Below, in pieces: positions 21,601 to 28,640 of a stretch of DNA of 64,000 nt. The translations under genes and the position numbers were made by a program. The stretch's first letter is position 1. Every line of letters begins with the position of its first letter. The notes beneath the pieces are model-generated. The model worked only from the letters and a program-made list of their open reading frames with translations, ran no database searches and was not told the DNA's origin. The DNA comes from Apostichopus japonicus (taxonomy: Eukaryota; Echinodermata; Holothuroidea; Aspidochirotida; Stichopodidae). The stretch is from positions 27,076,984-27,140,983 of the forward strand of contig NC_092564.1 in NCBI RefSeq assembly GCF_037975245.1. The letters run 5' to 3'.

Positions 21601-22997
21601 CCATGGGGTCGCAGTACCCGCAGTCACTGTTGAGGTACCCGGTCTTACAGGTACAGGTAGACAATGACATGTCACACAGGGCATCGTTCTGGCACACTAC
21701 GGCTCCTCCTCCACAGGATCCACAGACGTCTGGCAGTTCGACAGGATTACAGAGGTTACATTCACGACCAGAGTAGCCATCTATACAGTGGCAGGCATCT
21801 GCTGTCTGTTTACAGCTTGTCCCTAACTGACAGTCTGAATCACTGCAGAGCTCTAGGCAAGAGTATGGATCACTAGGATGATAGGGGCAGGCTTGGTCAC
21901 ACTGGTCTCCAGTCAAGCCCCGGTCGCATGTACAGGTGTTATCTATGCAAGTAGCTCCTGACACGCAGTCACATTTGAAATCTGACGACAGAAAAAGAGA
22001 ACAGACACATTTCACTTGAAAGAACTCTTTGAGTTTATTAAAAGATATGTTTTCTTCTAATAGCTGAGTGAGTGTGCAGCTAGTGGAGGAAGCAACTCTA
22101 TTACTTACATGCATCAGGCCAATGGCAACGATGTCCAGCCTGCACAATGGAATCACAAGGTGGTGGAGGATCATTCCTGTAGAGTATAAGAGTAGACCGA
22201 ATAAGTACTTTATGAAAAAATTAACGGGGGGGGGGCGACAAGAAAACAAAAAGAGGGGCATGAGACATTGAAGAGAAACAATGCAGCAAAAGTTTCTGAA
22301 CTTGATCAACTTGTTATGCTGAAGGCAGCATGAATGTGCTTAAGATGTATAAAAGTCACATGTCTAGTATTTTTAGTGATATGATGCCATCACATGATAC
22401 CACAACTAGAGACTGGTGGGGATGAAGCAACATAGCTGAAAACTAAGCACAGAGATTACGTATGGATATCATACCTATATTTAAATGACAAGTCTTTGCT
22501 TAAAATAACATACTATCCAGAAACACAACAGCCCCAGTGATTCTGTATATATACCATATTATATGACAACCTTTCATGTAAAACTGCATACAGGATTGTC
22601 AAGTTCTGACCTCAAATGATCTTTGACCTCCAAAAGTTACCATGGTTACAAAGATTTCAGACCATTTTGGCAGGTAGTGACTTCTAACCTTCACAGAGAA
22701 CAATTCTTCTTTGTATGAGTAAAATGGTTCCATACACCCCGGTATACACTGCATCACAAGGTTTGCAGAATTTTACCTCTGATTGCCTCAAACGACCTTT
22801 TTGCCTTCACACTATGTACTAAGTAGGATTAAAACAACCAGTATAAAGTTCAACCAATGCACTTTTTGAGATTTTCTTTTTACGAGAGCCATCACTTGCT
22901 TTTACTCTTACCATGTGTCGGCAGCAGCTGCAACTCCGAGAACCACAGCTATCAACAAACATTTCCTGAATCTTCTCCATACCCAGAATTCTGCCAT
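6691..22997 (-). CDS. Multi-EGF transmembrane receptor with cytoplasmic ITAM (MEGF/Draper-like), spliced gene
   Basis: Likely a cell-surface phagocytic or scavenger receptor. I joined exons 22997-22912, 22435-22401 (candidate), 21981-20761, 12841-12703, 10867-10743 and 7514-6691. Every junction has GT-AG borders and matching phase (2-2, 1-1, 1-1, 2-2, 1-1), and the total is 2430 nt, 809 residues plus stop. Domains in order are a signal peptide (about 1-26), EGF-like modules (about 41-425), a Thr-rich stalk, a transmembrane helix (about 464-488) and a tail (489-809) with YEKL, YQHL, YSRL, YCKL and YDQL plus YAQV. YSRL-x7-YCKL is a canonical ITAM at about residues 765-779. CED-1, Draper and MEGF10 share the EGF-TM-tyrosine-tail plan, and Draper signals through an ITAM via Src and Syk-family kinases. 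Orthology to one named gene is not shown: most modules carry eight cysteines and a Cx-P-xxH-xxxC lead-in unlike classical MEGF10. The third intron carries a DIRS element in the same orientation. Confidence 0.8.
7515..9894. other. Receptor intron 5, unique part
   Basis: Intronic AT-rich DNA with no exon-like open frame that I can support. It contains a C-run near 8295-8310 and a short GC-richer patch around 9075-9180 (GAGAGAGAG followed by CCTCCGCCGAGG). I assign no function to that patch. Confidence 0.5.
9895..10735. repeat. Minisatellite, about 131-bp unit, related to the adjacent exon
   Basis: Units recur with GGGATCACATCACT-like phase points at 9985, 10136, 10267, 10397, 10529 and 10660, so spacing is 130-132 bp after a first longer step. 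Each unit contains GATCCCAACTGATAATGGG, CTCCAGCTGCTAAGAGGATC and TTGGATCAATATTGTTGTT. The 10743-10800 exon edge reads like a diverged unit (TTGATCCTGGCTGGGAATGG), and the outermost piece near 9907 (GATCCAAGCTGGTAATGAG) resembles the exon most. The array therefore abuts, and probably derives from, the 3' edge of exon 5 and its donor region. Copies lack the GTGAGT donor. Confidence 0.8.
10743..10867 (-). CDS. Receptor gene exon 5: juxtamembrane cytoplasmic segment
   Basis: A 125-nt exon encoding 41 full codons (FNDKTKCLLF...IPSQDQGS). The acceptor is TTTTTAG after an unusually long T-rich tract (minus strand, 10868-10970). The donor is GGCAGTG|GTGAGT, a strong match. Phase in is 2 (AG+A gives Arg) and phase out is 1 (G+GT gives Gly), both fitting the neighbouring exons exactly. 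The 3' end lies at the border of the minisatellite. Confidence 0.8.
10868..12702. other. Receptor intron 4
   Basis: This intron starts at the donor AAAAG|GTAAAC and ends in a ~100-nt T-rich tract on the minus strand (10868-10970) that serves as the polypyrimidine tract. It contains one DIRS terminal-repeat remnant (12284-12470). I support no other gene in it. Confidence 0.6.
12284..12470 (-). mobile_element. Truncated DIRS 5'-terminal remnant
   Basis: Contains GTGCACAGTGTTAAGAAGG, a diverged GCTAAGGTTTGGAGAGAC and the terminal AGCGAGGAGCGAAGTAAAT, which match the right end of the complete DIRS at 13.15-20.10 kb. Internal coding DNA is missing. The remnant lies between two 22-bp near-identical direct repeats (12262-12283 and 12471-12492; they begin TCCTACTGAGT). 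Confidence 0.7.
12703..12841 (-). CDS. Receptor gene exon 4: transmembrane segment
   Basis: A 139-nt exon bounded by acceptor CCCTTCACAG and donor AAAAG|GTAAAC. It encodes 45 full codons: a short extracellular stalk (KPLPNLVSTRPIESPS), a hydrophobic run of about 25 residues rich in Leu, Ile and Ala, then a basic stop-transfer RKHYK. Phase in 1 and phase out 2 join it precisely to exons 3 and 5. The positive residues just inside the membrane support a type I topology. Confidence 0.85.
12842..13149. other. Receptor intron 3, part left of the DIRS insertion
   Basis: Ordinary intronic sequence with a G-run near 12935-12950. No feature is seen. Confidence 0.5.
13185..13297. repeat. DIRS left inverted terminal repeat core
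   Basis: 113 bp, the exact reverse complement of 19973-20085. It contains CTTACCTGTCTCCCCACAAC and CTAATGGCCCTAATGGCC. Outside the shared core, the left terminus continues to about 13150 with a sequence different from the right terminus (ATATTTACGAGTGAC on the left, TTTACTTCGCTCC on the right), as is usual for DIRS elements. Confidence 0.92.
13572..13670. repeat. DIRS internal complementary region
   Basis: The first part (13572-13623) is the reverse complement of the left outer end (13150-13201). The second part (13625-13670) repeats the outermost right end as read on the opposite strand. The two termini are therefore joined head to head, the arrangement proposed to template circularisation of DIRS replication intermediates. 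The recombinase stop codon lies inside it. Confidence 0.9.
13663..14679 (-). CDS. DIRS tyrosine recombinase (YR)
   Basis: Catalyses DNA strand exchange for integration of the element. The N-terminal part (SRLRRFGGWCQ...TIRNYRSAIAAIHRGFPDG) resembles the core-binding domain of tyrosine recombinases. The catalytic part shows the first Arg in ASARRRSCLHAL, the H-x-x-R box in RAHDIRGVAAS, and the nucleophile Tyr in TFVACYLSD. I chose ATG 14679 because the core domain begins right there. The frame is open much further upstream (to 16566), but that part only shadows the RT frame. The chosen frame overlaps the end of the RT frame by about 110 bp, in another phase. About 338 residues. Confidence 0.85.
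   Translation of the reverse strand: MAANARRRSTIATYDSRLRRFGGWCQTRQALPTDASLTTVADFLLTLFQEGKQVSTIRNYRSAIAAIHRGFPDGSTPGNNREIAQLLRGMANKRPRVRRLAPSWGLSATLHALTRAPYEPMARASLAVLTKKTLFLIALASARRRSCLHALSTKRNHIRFENQGVRMVPDPSFIAKNQVLNFLPGDIFIPEIKTASSIPEDRLWCPVRALKWYLHRTEALRGTSTSLFILPRAPYSAASKDTLSRWLVETIRPFATGPDRPRAHDIRGVAASTALFAGIPVEDILKAAAWKTPTTFVACYLSDTLQAESAFGRSVLRGLGGPRSHPSGLPPSGSATRC
14568..16676 (-). CDS. DIRS reverse transcriptase / RNase H
   Basis: Copies element RNA into DNA. RT motifs in order are VDLKDAYLHIPL, SLPFGLSTAPRVFTRV and the catalytic YLDDWLVVG. RNase H follows with VTTDASLSGWG, INVLEMLAVQRALEAF (Glu), TIFSDNTTVVAYI (Asp) and HIAGKDNVMADALSR (Asp). The C-terminal section (LIDLFARGDNN, DGLDAYLFPP, VAPFWPRRPWF) is typical of DIRS polymerase proteins. 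There is no ATG near the beginning: the frame opens at GTG 16676 inside the end of gag and is offset +1 to it, so expression may need frameshifting, reinitiation or a fusion. About 700 codons without a stop. Confidence 0.93.
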   Translation of the reverse strand: MTTTAPPDRRSPLGPRGAHLTAEKPPVGGRLSNFSHLWETITGDKWVLDTIANGYRIEFTSSPPFGGGGRRTPTPTDPVQKLALEGEIAALLAKQAVIEAPEGTGPLFRSSFFLTPKRDGTWRPILNLKPLNQKFVRPKRFRMENLHVVLPLLRKGMWAATVDLKDAYLHIPLHREHRRYVAFHYDGRDYLFRSLPFGLSTAPRVFTRVAGATVSFLRRRGVTLYVYLDDWLVVGNSQSETADNVFKTVSTLQELGWIVNEEKSRLTPTQTIQFLGATIDFTTGVARPSQERIDSVVGTTNLILTSQTSPSRTWLQALGLMASMVDLVSLCRLHMRPLQLHLQQFPGYNDLLMTTPISKSEEATQHLQWWNTPRLWNQGVPFTCNLPMTSVTTDASLSGWGAHWGNRTAWGTWSVQEQYLHINVLEMLAVQRALEAFHTQVRNTRVTIFSDNTTVVAYINRQGGTRSDKLCRLAWEVLTTASDSGMVLRASHIAGKDNVMADALSRGHLDPNEWTLSQQTCDRIFLRFGRPLIDLFARGDNNRLPTFCSRGFHPQAFHIDAMSLSWDGLDAYLFPPLCMISQVLRKIRSSRGRFILVAPFWPRRPWFGEILQLLADIPAILPDTPHLLSQRRGTLAHPDIKGLRLVAWKLSDLPSDREDFQSQLPRWQPTPGEDPLLRLTIPACGDSEDGVRLDRLCLPTPL
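16630..18936 (-). CDS. DIRS gag-like protein, Cys-rich and SR/RE-rich
   Basis: First ORF of the element, about 768 residues from ATG 18936. The N-terminus has a cysteine cluster (CVNCSLFRPG, CPKCRTC, CLVC) that probably binds metal. It is followed by a run of Glu-Arg dipeptides coded by a (CT)n tract (about 18596-18650), then a long Arg-Ser domain, an acidic middle, a more folded stretch (RFEAVAEKRRWTAFPAKAER), and a C-terminal RG-rich tail. DIRS first ORFs are considered Gag equivalents, though their sequences are poorly conserved. It overlaps the RT frame by 47 bp. Nuclear targeting by the SR/RG regions is my inference. Confidence 0.75.
18937..19972 (-). repeat. DIRS 5' leader with a 160-bp tandem duplication
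   Basis: Non-coding leader between the right terminal repeat and gag. ATGCCTATCCGCGTAAACAA occurs at 19511 and 19671, and the surrounding 160-bp blocks (about 19381-19700) are similar throughout, including AAAGTACATGAA and ATCTTATGAAA. Further left are short G/C hairpins such as CCCCTCCGCG with CGCGGAGGGG near 19189-19213. Any short open frames here are probably not genes. Confidence 0.6.
19973..20085. repeat. DIRS right inverted terminal repeat core
   Basis: The exact reverse complement of 13185-13297 over 113 bp. The right end then extends to about 20098 with GGAGCGAAGTAAAT, the same terminus kept by the truncated relatives at 12.4, 39.7, 40.3 and 42.5 kb. Confidence 0.92.
20099..20760. 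other. Receptor intron 3, part right of the DIRS insertion
   Basis: Intronic DNA between the DIRS end and the donor GTAG|GTACGG of the EGF exon. No additional feature is supported. Confidence 0.5.
20761..21981 (-). CDS. Receptor gene exon 3: EGF-like repeat array and Thr-rich stalk
   Basis: A 1221-nt exon with acceptor TTTTTCTGTCGTCAG and donor ATTGTAG|GTACGG. It codes 406 full codons. About eight Cys-rich modules follow one another. Six start with a CxPxxHxxxC-like lead-in (for example CDPMDHSNRC, CVPSIHPDGC, CDPAIHLDNC) and end in CxCxxGYxGxxC. The last module (CTEGFFGKKCSNPC) looks like the MEGF/SREC type. A Thr-rich stretch (TTTLLTTTVLTTTEE) precedes the membrane exon and is a likely O-glycosylated stalk. 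All modules lie in a single exon, unlike many vertebrate EGF genes with one exon per module. Confidence 0.9.
22401..22435 (-). CDS. Candidate 35-nt microexon 2 of the receptor gene
   Basis: Exon 1 ends in phase 2 and exon 3 starts in phase 1, so at least one exon must lie between them. This 35-nt piece follows an acceptor with a good pyrimidine tract (GTGCTTAGTTTTCAG) and ends at G|GTATCA. It supplies the required phases and would add YVASSPPVSSC with no stop. The donor is only moderate, and other candidates in 21982-22911 cannot be excluded. Confidence 0.35.
22912..22997 (-). CDS. Receptor gene exon 1: signal peptide
   Basis: ATG at 22997 opens 28 codons: a basic start (MAEFWVWRRFRK), a hydrophobic core (CLLIAVVLGVAAAA), then DT. 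This is a convincing signal peptide with cleavage near AAA-DT. The donor is ACATG|GTAAGAG, phase 2. Upstream, TCCTTTTCCATAG at about 23067 could be an acceptor of a 5' UTR exon. Other short ATG frames in this stretch have neither a signal sequence nor the matching donor. Confidence 0.7.
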
Positions 22998-24440
22998 CTT
23001 GTTTCATACATCGGTAATACCTGGCAGGGTCAAATCTGCTCGGTCCATCTAGTTAACTACCTGGACCTATGGAAAAGGAAACACAGAAGAGAGATCCTTA
23101 AATGTTCAAAAACTCATTACTATAACTAGCTTTTCACAGAAACATTGCCAAAATTTTGGTCAAATTGCAAATTTCCCTTCTTCCTGATCTGTAACACAAA
23201 CACATTGAAGTAGTCAAACCTGAGAATTGTCCATCTTCTGAACTATATCATTTACAACATCTGTCAGGAATCTGGCAAGCTCAGAGCCGGTTTAGCCCCA
23301 AGCTCATGTATACGTACTGTACAGTAGCTTCATTCCCTGGCCTAAAACTGATTGGTTTTCTTTCTCCCACTTACTTAATTTTCCATGTTATCTACTTTCC
23401 ATTCTTTTTAGTTCTATTCACTGTATGTATTTTTCTTTCTGGTTTTGCAGTTTTTCTCTATTTTCACTTTAAAAGTCACAAACTTTGTAACAATTCTCCA
23501 TGTCGTCAACCAACAGGCAAGACGCAATATTTTGCTACTGTATGCATACCTACTGTACGTGCATAACACATGCATGTTAGAATGCCACATAACTTGGTCA
23601 CACTATTTTCATCTTTTTTTGTTAGTTACACCTTGAGACCCTGGAATCTTGTAAAAAAGATAAATTAATACTTGTATGATATACAGGAAATGATGTTCAA
23701 ATTTGATTTAAAAGTGGTCAATTGGTTAGCAATATACAATGTGTAGACCTAATCCTCCCCAAGGCCCTCAGAAAAAATATCAAATATTTACTTACAAACC
23801 TGCTCTCCAATATCACTTTCAATCAAGTAAGTAGTTTACAGATATTTGAATGTGTTTATGGACTCAAATAGGAAGGCTTGACCCACACCCCAGGGCTTTC
23901 ATCCAGGAAAGAAAAAAAGACATTTCCAAAACCACTGCCCAGTTCTTCATAATCAGTTTAAACTGCAGAATTTGAATCTCTGTTTTCGTTCCCAAGACAG
24001 ACATACCCAACACTGCATGGCTCTTAAGTGAGACTCGGGGGAAAACATGTTGGAATTTTGGGAATATGGTGTGAGTCACTTTAGCTGAGCAGTAACCTTC
24101 TTGAACTATCAGTGGGGAGCCATCTCACTGGGCTTATAGACTGCAGACAATTCCATGAAAGGGCTAGAAATAGTTACAAGGTAGAAAGCAATGCAATACA
24201 GACATGAGAACAATTTACAGTAACATGTTGTACTGTATACAAGTTACATAAGCATGAAGTACTATAGATTATTTCATGTACAGTAATTACAGTACTACTC
24301 AATAATATTGAGTGGTACTGTGGTAGTGAAAAAATACAATAGCTGTTGCAGCTATAATAATACGTACAATAATACGTACAATACTACGTACAGAAGATCA
24401 TGGCAATCTTAGCAAGCAAGCGTAGAGGGGGGATCCCAAA
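22998..24440. other. 5' flank of the receptor gene, no gene seen
   Basis: Presumably 5' UTR, a first intron and/or promoter DNA of the receptor gene. I see no clear core promoter motif and no supported coding region. Near 24350-24395 the short motif AATACGTACAATA repeats imperfectly. Confidence 0.4.
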
Positions 24441-24798
24441 TCTTACTGCTTTGGATATTTACGAGTGATGAGCTTATACCTGTCTCCTCACAACCTTAGC
24501 ACTCCCTATGCAAGATAGGATACTTATCGGGCTTTGCACGACTGATAAAGCTGCTCAATTATCCAATGGACGCAAAAACTATGATCCTTGCTCCCTGTTC
24601 CGAACGAATTACGTAGAAATTAATCCAGACAAAAACACATGGTGCTGACACTTTGGATGGTAAAATGAGAAGGGAGGGCATTGACCGGAGGGGCAGGTCA
24701 TAGAGGGCGCACAGTGTTAAAAGGTTACCAGTTCATTCTAGGCATGGTAGAATGTGAGTGCTAGGGTTGTGGGGAGACAGGTAAAAGAGGAGAAATTT
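24441..24798. mobile_element. Short non-autonomous DIRS derivative with both ends
   Basis: The left side (ATATTTACGAGTGATGAGC...CCTGTCTCCTCACAACC) matches the DIRS left terminus. The right side (GCACAGTGTTAAAAGGTTAC...GTTGTGGGGAGACAGGTAA) matches the right terminus. Only about 350 bp separate them, with leader-like pieces such as GGATACTTATC and no coding capacity. It is diverged from the intact element. Confidence 0.75.
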
Positions 24799-25019
24799 GT
24801 TGTAAGTTGTAACTCAAAGCTCTGGTTGTCCTTAACTTTATGTTGACATTGTCTGAGTTGAAAAAGCTGGTTAATGTACAAACACTTATCAAACAAGAGC
24901 CCAAGGGCACTGTGGTTCCTTGCTTGGGGTATATGACAATACACATCATATTATCAAGCAAGATTGGGCTGAAATAGTCCAAGTAATTGTCCTACATGTT
25001 CCCATAAAGTAACCAACAC

Positions 25020-28000
25020 TATAGCCAACACTTTTGTGATCACCGTAAATGTGATCAGATTTTATATCAAAAGGCACTTTTGAGATCTAAATATGGCGTC
25101 GAAAATGTAAGAAATATAAGAGACCTACAAGCGTGTCAACAGATATGATAACAATGGTGACCTCAGATGACATGACCTTGAAGTTTCAAAATGTTCCACC
25201 ACCCCATTCACAACTTGTCCCAAAATATCAACCATGTCACACCTTGGCATTGAGATTTAATTGCATTAAATGTCAAAAAATTAACTTTTGAACTTGTATG
25301 TAACTTTACACACAAAGGTCACCCGGAGGTCAACCAATTGACATTTTTGATCGGTGAGACCTAAATAGACCATGACTGTAAAAATTCAAACATTTTTTCT
25401 TTGCCCATTTTCTCCCCCCATAATACTACTTTTTTAACATTAGCTGACCTTTGGTGACCTTGGATCACATGACCGTTAAGTTTGAAAATATTCCCCTATA
25501 CCATTTGCAACTTGTCCAAAAAAATCAACCTTGTCACACCTTGGCACTGGGAGTTAATGCATTAAATGTGTGAAAATTAACTTTGACCTCAAATAACTTC
25601 GCACACGAAGGTCAAATGGGGGTCAACCCATTGACATTTATGATCAGAAGTACCTTTAACATCTGAAAATAGCATCGAAACTGTAAAAATCCACAAAACA
25701 CGAAAAGGTCACCAGAGGTCAAATTGAGGTCAAGGGTCACCCAGATGCGGGTCAACAATTGGATTACATTGGAGCAACTCCCAACCCTAACGGACAATTT
25801 GTTCTTAAGTTGTCGCAAAAATACTAGTTTTTTATCATTAATTGACCTTTGGTGACCTTGTATCACATGACCGTTAAGTTTGAAAATATTCCCCTATACC
25901 ATTTGCAACTACTCCAAAAATATCAACCTTGTCACACCTTGGAACTGGGAGTTATTGCATTAAATGTCTGAAAATTAACTTTGACCTCATATAACTTCGC
26001 ACACGAAGGTCACACAGGGGTCAACCTATTGACATTTATGATCAGAATGTACCTTTGACATCTGAAAATAGCATCGAAACTGTAAAAAATCCACAAAACA
26101 CGAAAAGGTCACCAGAGGTCAAATTGAGGTCAAGGGTCACCCAGATGCGGGTCGACAATTGGATTACATTGAAGCAACTCCCAACCCTAACGGACAATTT
26201 GTTCTCAAGTTATCGCAAAAAATACTAGTTTTTTATCATTAATTGACCTTTGGTGACCTCGGATCACATGACCGTTAAGTTTGAAAATATTCCCCTATAC
26301 CATTTGCAACTTGTCTCAAAATATCAACTGTGTAACACCTTGGCACTGGGAGTTATTACACTAAATGTCTGAAAATTAACTTTGACCTCATATAACTTAA
26401 CATACAAAGGTCACCTTGGGTCAACTTATTGACATTTTTGATTGATGAGACCTAAATTAGAGCATCAAACTATAAAAATTCAAACATTTTTTTCTTTGCC
26501 CATTTTCTACCCCCAAAATACTAGTTTTTTGACATTAATTGACCTTTGGTGACCTCGGATCACATGACCGGTAAGTTTGAAAATATTCCCCTATACCATT
26601 TGCAACTTGTCCAAAAATATCAACCATGTCACACCTTGGAACTGGGAGTTGTTGCATTAAATGTGTGAAAATTAACTTTGACCTCGTATAACTTCGCACA
26701 CGAAGGTCACACGGGTGTCAACCAATTGACATTTATGATCAGAAGTACCTTTAACATCTGAAAATAGCATCGAAACTGTAAAAATCCACAAAACACGAAA
26801 AGGTCACCAGAGGTCAAATTGAGGTCAAGGGTCACCCAGATGCGGGTCAACAATTGGATTACATTGGAGCAACTCCCAACCCTAACGGACAATTTGTTCT
26901 TAAGTTGTCGCAAAAATACTAGTTTTTTATCATTAATTGACCTTTGGTGACCTTGTATCACATGACCGTTAAGTTTGAAAATATTCCCCTATACCATTTG
27001 CAACTACTCCAAAAATATCAACCTTGTCACACCTTGGAACTGGGAGTTATTGCATTAAATGTCTGAAAATTAACTTTGACCTCATATAACTTCGCACACG
27101 AAGGTCACACAGGGGTCAACCTATTGACATTTATGATCAGAATGTACCTTTGACATCTGAAAATAGCATCGAAACTGTAAAAAATCCACAAAACACGAAA
27201 AGGTCACCAGAGGTCAAATTGAGGTCAAGGGTCACCCAGATGCGGGTCGACAATTGGATTACATTGAAGCAACTCCCAACCCTAACGGACAATTTGTTCT
27301 CAAGTTATCGCAAAAAATACTAGTTTTTTATCATTAATTGACCTTTGGTGACCTCGGATCACATGACCGTTAAGTTTGAAAATATTCCCCTATACCATTT
27401 GCAACTTGTCTCAAAATATCAACTGTGTAACACCTTGGCACTGGGAGTTATTACACTAAATGTCTGAAAATTAACTTTGACCTCATATAACTTAACATAC
27501 AAAGGTCACCTTGGGTCAACTTATTGACATTTTTGATTGATGAGACCTAAATTAGAGCATCAAACTATAAAAATTCAAACATTTTTTTCTTTGCCCATTT
27601 TCTACCCCCAAAATACTAGTTTTTTGACATTAATTGACCTTTGGTGACCTCGGATCACATGACCGGTAAGTTTGAAAATATTCCCCTATACCATTTGCAA
27701 CTTGTCCAAAAATATCAACCATGTCACACCTTGGAACTGGGAGTTGTTGCATTAAATGTGTGAAAATTAACTTTGACCTCGTATAACTTCGCACACGAAG
27801 GTCACACGGGTGTCAACCAATTGACATTTTTGATCGGAAGGTACCTTTGATATCCAAATCTAGCATCAAAACCAAACATTTTCTTTTTTGCTCGTTTCCT
27901 CCCAAAATAAGCACATTTTTTCTAATGTGACCTTTGACCTTTTGACCTTGGTTTCAGATGTAGTTTAATCTCCTGATTCCAAAAAACAAAACGAAAAGTC

Positions 28001-28460
28001 TGTACAACCATCCTAACTCCGACCGAAAAACTTTGACCCCATATAACTTCGCACATAAAGGTCACACGGGGTCAACCTATTGACATTTATGATCAGAAGG
28101 TACCTTTGACATCTGAAAATAGCATCGAAACTGTAAAAATCCCAAAAACACGAAAAGGTCACCAGAGGTCAAATTGAGGTCAAGGGTCACCCAGATGCGG
28201 GTCGACAATTGGATCACATTGAGGCAACTCCCAACCCTAACAGACATTTCGTTCTCAAGTTATCGCAAAAATACTAGTTTTTTATCATTAATTGACCTTT
28301 GGTGACCTCGGATCACATGACCGTTATGTTTGAAAATGCTCCCCTAACCAGTTCACAACTTGTCCCAAAATATCAATCTTGTCGCACATTGGCACTGGGA
28401 GTTATTGCAGTTTCAATATTTTCGGTTTTTGGACCATAACTGACCTTTGGTGACCTTTGT
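25020..28460. repeat. Complex satellite with 1095-bp higher-order unit
   Basis: TGACCTTTGGTGACCT recurs at about 25446, 25843, 26244, 26539, 26938, 27339, 27634, 28296 and 28441. Successive steps are close to 397, 401 and 295 bp, and the set repeats after 1095 bp with almost identical sequence (25612-26706 against 26707 onwards). The outer copies near 25.1-25.4 and 27.9-28.4 kb are more diverged. Five copies carry a block of four AGGTCA-like half-sites starting at 25706, 26106, 26801, 27201 and 28156. The 84-residue open frames inside are by-products of the repeat. Confidence 0.9.
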
Positions 28461-28574
28461 GGGCACCAAAAACAATAGGGCACACCTTCTCCATATGGCG
28501 GATCTATAGTCCAAGTTTGGCCTCAATCCAACATTCCCTTATTGAGATAGAGCGTACCCAAGCAAGTGTCACAG

Positions 28575-28605
<31 letters not shown>

Positions 28606-28640
28606 TACATACATACATACATACATACACACACACACAC
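28575..28640. repeat. CA / CATA microsatellite
   Basis: (AC)n followed by (ATAC)n and again (AC)n, directly after the satellite array. Confidence 0.95.

Noticed and set aside
21236-21667. 143-codon plus-strand frame opposite the EGF exon
   Set aside because: Antisense of the Cys-rich modules; no motif, and the minus strand explains the conservation.
22819-23007. 62-codon frame overlapping the signal-peptide exon
   Set aside because: It runs in another phase across the good GTAAGAG donor and has no leader or domain; the ATG at 22997 gives the signal peptide.
25612-26961. Two nearly identical 84-codon frames
   Set aside because: They lie in two copies of the 1095-bp satellite and have no start context, domain or splice sites.
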